7,939 nt of DNA. It comes from Pseudomonadota bacterium (GTDB lineage Bacteria; BMS3Abin14). The stretch is taken from contig QIFJ01000256.1 of assembly GCA_003229755.1 (NCBI GenBank), forward strand, positions 1 to 7,939, given 5' to 3'. Shown piece after piece: positions 1 through 4,222 of this stretch. How positions within the stretch are numbered: position 1 is the stretch's first letter; every line of letters starts with the position of its first letter. The position numbers were made by a program, and so were the translations under genes. The notes under the pieces are model-generated. The model was not told where the DNA came from and searched no databases. It saw nothing but the letters and a program-made list of their open reading frames with translations.

Positions 1-534
1 CTGCTCACAGGCATGGCGGATACGGTTCGGGCCGAGGGCTACGCCCTTACTGTCTATGGCGGCCGCGTTACCGAGGAAACATGGATGGAAGCTCTTTCTT
101 TGAATGTCAATTTCGTCGATACCTATGTCGTGGTAGGGGCGCTTGCATGGACCATGGCACGCTTTTACGATGGTGCCCTCACTCTGGAGATCGAAGGACA
201 GGTAGCTAAATATTATGGAGGTCAGGAGCACTTCGAGCTCAACCTTCCGGTGGCCGCACGCTGGCACAAATTTCCCTGGAATAAAACCGTTGACACGAGC
301 ATCGCGTTCGGGCTTGGGCCTTCCTGGGCAGCAGAAGTGCCCGAAGTTGAGCTAGTGCTCAACAGTTCAAGCCAGCAGTTTCTTGTCTATTGGTTTCTCG
401 AATTCGCTCTCGGTCCGCCTGACACAGATTGGACCATGGTTTTCCGCCTGCACCACCGCTCCACGGGCTATGGTCTCGTAGCTGAGAGTGGTGGTCTTAA
501 TACACTGACTGCCGGTCTGAAGTTCCGCTTTTAA
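1..534 (+). CDS. C-terminal part of a probable outer-membrane beta-barrel protein, possibly PagL-like lipid A deacylase (5' end outside window)
   Basis: The frame is open from base 1 to a TAA at 532-534, giving 177 residues. The ATG at 13 is probably internal: the residues before it (LLTG) and after it (MADTVRAEG) read like the end of a signal peptide with cleavage near VRA/EG, so the true start should lie upstream. The rest alternates polar and hydrophobic residues in short stretches and ends in KFRF with a terminal Phe, the usual signal for outer-membrane barrel assembly. Near the end is the motif HHRS (residues 147-150 counted from the ATG) with a Glu at 158. PagL lipid A 3-O-deacylases use a His-x-Ser pair and a downstream Glu in the last strands, so a PagL or acyloxyacyl-hydrolase-like role is possible. 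The Ser-to-Glu spacing (8) is shorter than I recall for Pseudomonas PagL (12), so catalysis is unproven. A structural barrel of unknown function is the alternative. Confidence 0.6.
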   Translation: MLTGMADTVRAEGYALTVYGGRVTEETWMEALSLNVNFVDTYVVVGALAWTMARFYDGALTLEIEGQVAKYYGGQEHFELNLPVAARWHKFPWNKTVDTSIAFGLGPSWAAEVPEVELVLNSSSQQFLVYWFLEFALGPPDTDWTMVFRLHHRSTGYGLVAESGGLNTLTAGLKFRF

Positions 535-544
535 GGTTAAGGGT

Positions 545-586
545 AGACCGGCCAGTCATCGGCTGGAGTTCCAAGGCCCACGTCCC
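545..586 (+). repeat. Intergenic repeat copy A (diverged)
   Basis: This copy begins 10 bases after the stop codon of the barrel gene. It shares CCGGCC at its left and the 11-base core TCCAAGGCCCA at its right with copy B at 1640-1684. Between them the match is partial and needs a one-base gap. It contains a weak stem, CCAGTC (552-557) with GGCTGG (561-566), over a three-base loop. There is no T-run after it, so it does not look like a standard intrinsic terminator. The 535-708 spacer otherwise holds only the heptamer track at 641-661; I saw no convincing gene or strong promoter in it. Confidence 0.5.
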
Positions 587-640
587 AGGACCCATGTTAC
601 GATTAACCAGATTGCTTCGTTACTGCATTCCTTCCGTCTT

Positions 641-661
641 CGCACTACGCCTTACGCACTT
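641..661 (+). repeat. Degenerate 7-base tandem track
   Basis: Three consecutive 7-base units read CGCACTA, CGCCTTA and CGCACTT. The track lies in the spacer ahead of the membrane-protein gene, 54 bases beyond repeat copy A and on the same side of it as the heptamer track that follows copy B. It is short and imperfect; alone it could be chance, but the same arrangement recurs twice more in this window. Confidence 0.4.
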
Positions 662-708
662 ACCCGAAGGTTGTTCCCTTTCACCGGAAAAACAGATAAA
701 TTGCACTC

Positions 709-1155
709 ATGTATTCCTTGCCGTCCCTGGGTCCCAACGAATTCGCGATCTTCTTCATTGTCTTATGGATATTGATAATTTTTCTTATTGCGCGGCTTAC
801 CGGCTGGGCAAGAATGGCAGGTCAGTACCCTGATGTAGGCGGCTTTTCAGGAAGAAAATGGCGATTCCAGACCATCACCACACGAAAGGGAATGGGATAT
901 AAGGGAAGCGCAAATGTCGGAGCGGACGGCAGGGGACTTTACCTTTCTTTGTTTTTCCTTTTCCGTTTCGGACACCCGCCGTTGTTCGTGCCGTGGCGCG
1001 ACATAACCATCATTGAAAATAAGGTATTCAAAATGAGGGTGCTGGAATTTCGGTTCAGGAAAACCGGGGATCTGCCTGTACGGATCGCTGCCAAGCTGGC
1101 AGATCGCCTTGCTGAAGCTGCCGGTTCGAACTGGCCCGGGGTGAGTAAGGTCTGA
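709..1155 (+). CDS. Conserved hypothetical single-pass membrane protein
   Basis: The product has 148 residues. A strongly hydrophobic segment at about residues 11-31 is a probable transmembrane helix near the N-terminus. A soluble domain follows, with the block GRGLYLSLFFLFRFGHPP and then LFVPWRDI at about residues 75-99. A basic and then amphipathic C-terminus (KLADRLAEAA near 129-138) may be a helix. I recall this GLYLS...FGHPPLF.PW pattern from conserved hypothetical proteins of Gram-negative bacteria but know no function for it. The hydrophobic block at 76-86 might touch the membrane. The ATG at 709 has no clear Shine-Dalgarno sequence, so the start is only moderately certain; it was kept because it includes the whole helix. 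The next gene starts 38 bases downstream on the same strand, which suggests cotranscription. Confidence 0.7.
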   Translation: MYSLPSLGPNEFAIFFIVLWILIIFLIARLTGWARMAGQYPDVGGFSGRKWRFQTITTRKGMGYKGSANVGADGRGLYLSLFFLFRFGHPPLFVPWRDITIIENKVFKMRVLEFRFRKTGDLPVRIAAKLADRLAEAAGSNWPGVSKV

Positions 1156-1178
1156 GCCCATTATTCCCAAACCGTATC

Positions 1179-1184
1179 AGGGAG
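1179..1184 (+). promoter_or_regulatory. Shine-Dalgarno site fixing the GTG start of yaiI
   Basis: AGGGAG lies 9 bases ahead of the GTG at 1194. It supports that GTG as the start, because the conserved N-terminal motif IDADACP follows immediately and no in-frame ATG precedes it. Confidence 0.6.
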
Positions 1185-1193
1185 ATTTTTACA

Positions 1194-1637
1194 GTGATCT
1201 ACATCGACGCTGATGCATGTCCCGTCAAGGAAGAGACGTACAAAGTAGCCGATCGCTACTCCGTAGATGTGTGTGTGGTTGCCAACAGCTGGATGAGAAC
1301 GCCCCATAACGAGCGGGTAACGCTCCAGGTGGTTCCTGGTGATTTTGACGCGGTTGACGACTGGATCGCCGACCATGCCGGCTCCGGGGACATTGTTGTC
1401 ACCGCCGACATCCCGTTGGCAGCGCGCTGTATTGAATCCGGCGCCCGGGTCCTTGGCACCAGGGGAAAAGAGTTCACTGAAGCGGGAATCGGCGACGCCC
1501 TGGCCATGCGAGCCTTAAAGGATCACTTGCGCCAGGCAGGTGAGATCACTGGCGGGCCGCCTCCCATGGATAAAAGAAGCCGCTCCCGGTTCCTGTCCAA
1601 ACTCGACGAGATTGTTAATGCTATCGGCCACGCTTAG
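1194..1637 (+). CDS. yaiI: UPF0178 (DUF188) family protein, YaiI/YqxD-like
   Basis: The product has 147 residues, close to the roughly 150 usual for this widespread cytoplasmic family. Family signatures are clear and in order: IDADACPVK at residues 4-12, VVANS at 28-32, GDIVVTADIPLA at 65-76, GTRGKEF at 88-94, and GGPPPMDKRSRSRF at 120-133. The pattern of acidic residues (Asp5, Asp7, Asp72) recalls PIN/NYN-type metal-dependent nuclease folds. A nuclease role is only an inference, as the family has no settled function. It starts with GTG, supported by AGGGAG 9 bases upstream. It probably forms a unit with the membrane-protein gene 38 bases upstream, but nothing in the sequence links their functions. 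The stop codon lies in the loop of a small hairpin (1628-1643), and repeat copy B begins directly afterwards. Confidence 0.93.
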   Translation: MIYIDADACPVKEETYKVADRYSVDVCVVANSWMRTPHNERVTLQVVPGDFDAVDDWIADHAGSGDIVVTADIPLAARCIESGARVLGTRGKEFTEAGIGDALAMRALKDHLRQAGEITGGPPPMDKRSRSRFLSKLDEIVNAIGHA

Positions 1638-1643
1638 GCGTGG
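1628..1643 (+). terminator. Small hairpin over the yaiI stop codon
   Basis: CCACGC (1628-1633) and GCGTGG (1638-1643) are perfectly complementary around the loop TTAG, which contains the TAG stop. The stem is GC-rich, but no T-run follows, so intrinsic termination is doubtful. It could instead protect the mRNA 3' end, act in Rho-dependent termination, or be incidental. Confidence 0.3.
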
Positions 1644-1684
1644 AGTCCGGCCGGCCTACGGCCAGGGTCCAAGGCCCAATGTCT
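1640..1684 (+). repeat. Intergenic repeat copy B (left arm of the inverted repeat around rarD)
   Basis: This 45-base block starts 2 bases after the yaiI stop. Its reverse complement matches copy C (2749-2793) at 36 of 45 positions without gaps. The match includes an unbroken 13-base core (TTGGACCCTGGCC in copy C's plus-strand sequence) and a 12-base identical end, GCCGGACTCCAC. It is related in direct orientation to copy A. The 1638-1768 spacer otherwise holds the heptamer track at 1701-1726 and a possible -10-like TATGAT at 1736-1741. Confidence 0.7.
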
Positions 1685-1700
1685 ATGTTCTGAATACCAA

Positions 1701-1726
1701 CAACTTACAACTTACAACTTACAACT
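1701..1726 (+). repeat. Perfect 7-base tandem repeat (CAACTTA, 3.7 units)
   Basis: Three perfect CAACTTA units (1701-1707, 1708-1714, 1715-1721) are followed by CAACT. The track begins 16 bases after copy B and ends 42 bases ahead of the chosen rarD start. A heptamer run of this kind can change length by replication slippage, and it lies where a rarD promoter would be expected. Confidence 0.8.
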
Positions 1727-1768
1727 GCGATATTGTATGATGCTGCGATGACCGGGAACATCAACGAC

Positions 1769-2734
1769 ATGACCAGTGGGTTGACCGAGGGTCAAAAGGG
1801 ATCTGCGCTGGGGCTGTCCGCATATTTCATATGGGGGGGGTTCCCCCTGTACTTTAAAGCCATATCTTCAGTACCGGCGTCCGAGATAGTGGCCCACCGT
1901 ATTATCTGGTCGGCGGTTTTCCTCCTCCTGTTTATTGCCGTCAACGGGAAGGGCAAACAGTTTGCGGCCACACTGCGGGACCGGCGGGCCCTGGCGGTTC
2001 TTGTCCTGACCACTCTGCTTATTTCCGTAAACTGGTTTACATTCATAACAGCTGTTGCCTCCGGCAATGTGCTGGAGAGCAGCCTGGGATACTTTATTAA
2101 CCCGCTGGTCAGTGTTTTTTTAGGCTTCATGTTCCTGCGCGAAAGGCTCACAAAAAGACAGTGGGCCAGTATCGTCCTGGCTGCTGTCGGGGTTACGATA
2201 CAGACCGTAATGCTGGGAAAAGTGCCGGTTGTTTCCCTGATCCTGGCCTTTACTTTCGGGCTCTACGGATTGGTGAGGAAAGCGGCAAAGGTGCCTGCGG
2301 TAAAAGGTCTTGCCGTGGAGATGATCCTGTTGAGCCCCCTGATGCTCATCTACATGGCTTACCTGTTCAGTAATGGTAGGGCGCATTTCCTTTCGGGAGA
2401 TACAAGGATCGATGTGCTCCTTGTCCTCGCCGGCCTTGTGACCTCCATACCCCTCATTCTTTACGGGGCTGCGCTCAGCCACATGCGCCTTTCTACCTTG
2501 GGGATAATGCAGTACATCGTCCCCACGGCACACTTTATCTGGGCAGTTTTTGCCTTTGGCGAGAAATTTACAATGGCTCACATGATCAGTTTCGGCTTTA
2601 TCTGGGCCGGGCTGGTGCTGTACACCAGTGAATCTCTGGGTGTGATGAAGCTTAAGCCTGCTACCCAGGCGGCGGGGCAGGTGTCTGATAGCAGGCAGGA
2701 GGCAGAAGGCAGGAGTAGTGCAACAGAAAATTAA
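1769..2734 (+). CDS. rarD: RarD-type EamA/DMT family inner-membrane permease
   Basis: The product has 321 residues with about ten hydrophobic segments, typical of the drug/metabolite transporter superfamily. Sequence landmarks match E. coli RarD closely: AYFIWG at residues 18-23, EIVAHRIIWS at 39-48, ESSLGYFINPLV at 103-114, LGFMFLRERL at 118-127, FGLYGLVRK at 163-171, RLSTLGIMQYI at 240-250, and FGEKF then FGFIWAGL in the last helices. The substrate is unknown; the chloramphenicol link in the family name is historical. Starts at TTG 1733 and ATG 1748 are also in frame. ATG 1769 was chosen because it gives the family's usual N-terminal length and has GGGA at 1754-1757, while the earlier starts lack a Shine-Dalgarno sequence. 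Two oddities: a G8 tract at 1833-1840 in the first helix, and a polar C-terminal tail (about residues 303-321) whose DNA includes 7-base repeats. Confidence 0.93.
   Translation: MTSGLTEGQKGSALGLSAYFIWGGFPLYFKAISSVPASEIVAHRIIWSAVFLLLFIAVNGKGKQFAATLRDRRALAVLVLTTLLISVNWFTFITAVASGNVLESSLGYFINPLVSVFLGFMFLRERLTKRQWASIVLAAVGVTIQTVMLGKVPVVSLILAFTFGLYGLVRKAAKVPAVKGLAVEMILLSPLMLIYMAYLFSNGRAHFLSGDTRIDVLLVLAGLVTSIPLILYGAALSHMRLSTLGIMQYIVPTAHFIWAVFAFGEKFTMAHMISFGFIWAGLVLYTSESLGVMKLKPATQAAGQVSDSRQEAEGRSSATEN
2694..2714 (+). repeat. 7-base tandem track inside the 3' end of rarD
   Basis: Three units, GGCAGGA, GGCAGAA and GGCAGGA, occupy 2694-2714. They encode part of the polar C-terminal tail of RarD. Read in the orientation of copy C they lie 34 bases beyond it, matching the order of block then heptamers seen with copies A and B. 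Confidence 0.6.
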
Positions 2735-2735
2735 A

Positions 2736-2765
2736 GCATTAGATATTGGAGCATTGGAAATTGGA
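2736..2765 (+). repeat. 15-base tandem duplication after rarD
   Basis: GCATTAGATATTGGA (2736-2750) is followed directly by GCATTGGAAATTGGA (2751-2765), identical at 13 of 15 positions. It begins one base after the rarD stop and overlaps the outer end of repeat copy C. Confidence 0.6.
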
Positions 2766-2793
2766 CCCTGGCCATAGGACAGCCGGACTCCAC
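2749..2793 (-). repeat. Intergenic repeat copy C (right arm of the inverted repeat around rarD)
   Basis: This 45-base block starts 14 bases after the rarD stop and lies in the opposite orientation to copies A and B. It matches the reverse complement of copy B at 36 of 45 positions. The similarity stops sharply after 2793 and fades gradually past 2749, so the CCAC edge appears to be a true element boundary. Confidence 0.7.
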
Positions 2794-2807
2794 ATCGTCA
2801 TTACAGG

Positions 2808-2835
2808 AAACAGATTAACATGTGTTAACCTGTTT
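2808..2835 (-). terminator. Long inverted repeat between convergent genes, probable terminator of the cys operon
   Basis: The arms AAACAGATTAACA (2808-2820) and TGTTAACCTGTTT (2823-2835) pair at 12 of 13 positions around a two-base centre. In the minus-strand transcript the odd pair becomes G-U, so the whole stem can pair apart from a small loop. In the plus-strand transcript it is an A-C mismatch. This favours a role for the cys operon, whose last stop codon is 25 bases upstream in its direction. The stem is AT-rich and the tail (CTGTTTCCTG) is only weakly T-rich, so termination is not certain. A binding site for a dimeric protein is the main alternative. Confidence 0.5.
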
Positions 2836-2860
2836 GAAGATGAGTACAAGGCGCAGGGTG

Positions 2861-4222
2861 TTATATTACCGACTTTACGGTTTCCAGCAGTTCTTCCAGG
2901 CCGATATTTTCCACAACGGCTTTCCCGAAGCCGGAACCGTTTCGTTGAAGAAGGGTGAATCGGGGGATGCTATCGCCGTTCTGGTCGCGGAACGGTTTTA
3001 ACGTGACGATCCCGAGGTCAGCTAACTGTGGCTGGGTGCAGGAATTGCGGCAGCCGGAAACGGCCAGGGTGAACCCTTTCTTCTGTTGTCCGAGGACGTC
3101 TAGAACCGCTTCCGCCACCTCTCGCGTGGGGGAAAGTCCTACCCTGCATTCGTGGCTGCCCGGGCATATTCGGGTGTTGATCCTGCCATTGTCCCCTGTA
3201 GCATCAAGACCTGCTTCGGATAACGCATGCAGGACTCTGGGTTTTTCATCACTTTTTAAAACTGGTAGAGCCGCGCCCTGGTCGGGTATAAGTATAATGG
3301 TGCCGCCGCAGTGAAGCTCGGAAAGGTCAGCGAGCTTGCGCAGCTCGTCCGCCGGCAGCCTGCCGGCGAAATAGTACAGGCTAATGTAGTCTTCGAACTC
3401 GGATGGTCCATCGTCTTCAGGGCGGGGTTTCTCGTCAGCCACGGGTAAAGCCGCCCTTTCCTTCCTTACGTAATAAGACAGCGCATCCGGACCCTCTTCC
3501 TCTATGAGAAGCTTAAGCCTTCTTCTACTTCTCACATGTCTTTTGTAAACGTTCACGACAGCCTGTGCCTGGTAGAGGACTTCGTCTTCCGGCACTTTTT
3601 CAGCATACAGGAACGCCTCATGGGGCTTTCGTCCCAGCCCGCCGCCGAGCCAGATATCGTACAGGCTTTTGCCGGTTCTCTGACCCGCGTACACCAATCC
3701 AATATCCTGGGCGAGGTGCCGGGACTTATCGTACCCCGCCTCCAAACCGATCTTGATCTTCTTGGGCAGCCCCTCGAAATCTGGATTTCCGGAGAAGAAT
3801 CCGTGCAAACGGAGGGCGAAACGACGCAGAACCGGAGCCTCCTCCGCCAGGGGGGTGTTCACGGATATTCCACGAACAGCACCGCCGCAGGCGCCCCTTG
3901 TGGTCATTCCGAGCTCTTCAAGTGCTTCTAAAACCGCCATGGCGTCGTTTTGAGGTACGCGATGGAGCTGAAGGCTCATCCGGTTGGTAATGTACAACTC
4001 TCCCGTAGAGAAACGGTCCGCTATGAGACTCAGTCCGCGGGCTTTTTCCGCTCTAAGAATTCCGCCGGGAATTTTTACACGGATCATCACGTACCCCCTG
4101 TGGGCAGAAGGGTATACACCGAGGATCCTCAGCTCCCTGATATATTCAATTGATAACTGCATGCTGTTTTCGTCAGTCGATGAACCAGACTTAGCGCCCG
4201 GTTCCTGCTGTAGCTGAGACAT
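2861..4222 (-). CDS. Siroheme- and [4Fe-4S]-dependent sulfite (or nitrite) reductase, compact form
   Basis: The product has 453 residues and is probably cytoplasmic. The context indicates six-electron reduction of sulfite to sulfide. It has the two-fold ferredoxin-like half and catalytic-domain layout of the family. Visible residues are Arg81 in ITNRMSLQLH, Arg117 in GGAVRGI, and the Lys155-x-Lys157 pair in PKKIKIG; these correspond by motif to the anion-binding Arg/Lys residues of CysI. WLGGGLGR lies at 191-198. Cluster ligands are Cys353 and Cys359 in CPGSHEC, and Cys391 and Cys395 in SGCRNSC, where Arg replaces the usual Pro. It is shorter than E. coli CysI (about 570 residues). No CysJ flavoprotein gene is visible, so ferredoxin is the likelier donor. 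The ATG at 4222 has AAGGAG 7 bases ahead. The gene overlaps cysG by 32 bases. Nitrite as substrate cannot be excluded from sequence alone. Confidence 0.9.
   Translation of the reverse strand: MSQLQQEPGAKSGSSTDENSMQLSIEYIRELRILGVYPSAHRGYVMIRVKIPGGILRAEKARGLSLIADRFSTGELYITNRMSLQLHRVPQNDAMAVLEALEELGMTTRGACGGAVRGISVNTPLAEEAPVLRRFALRLHGFFSGNPDFEGLPKKIKIGLEAGYDKSRHLAQDIGLVYAGQRTGKSLYDIWLGGGLGRKPHEAFLYAEKVPEDEVLYQAQAVVNVYKRHVRSRRRLKLLIEEEGPDALSYYVRKERAALPVADEKPRPEDDGPSEFEDYISLYYFAGRLPADELRKLADLSELHCGGTIILIPDQGAALPVLKSDEKPRVLHALSEAGLDATGDNGRINTRICPGSHECRVGLSPTREVAEAVLDVLGQQKKGFTLAVSGCRNSCTQPQLADLGIVTLKPFRDQNGDSIPRFTLLQRNGSGFGKAVVENIGLEELLETVKSVI

Noticed and set aside
594..833. Plus-strand open frame of 79 codons
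   Set aside because: It overlaps the better-supported membrane-protein gene in another frame, has no ribosome-binding site and covers the repeat-containing spacer; the translation shows no domain-like pattern.
847..1376. Minus-strand open frames opposite the membrane-protein and yaiI genes (847-1170, 1161-1376)
   Set aside because: They lie antisense to genes with conserved protein motifs, and their compositions look like reverse-frame translations.
1712..1741. Possible promoter with TTACAA and TATGAT at 18-base spacing ahead of rarD
   Set aside because: The -10-like hexamer is good but the -35-like hexamer is poor and lies within the tandem repeat, so it was not listed as a feature.
2120..2581. 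153-codon minus-strand frame inside rarD
   Set aside because: It is antisense to clearly conserved RarD transmembrane segments and its His/Gln-rich translation is what the reverse frame of such segments gives.
1640..2793. rarD as cargo of an insertion sequence
   Set aside because: No transposase is present, no target-site duplication was seen at the outer edges, and a third related repeat copy lies at a site without rarD; a dispersed repeat explains this better.
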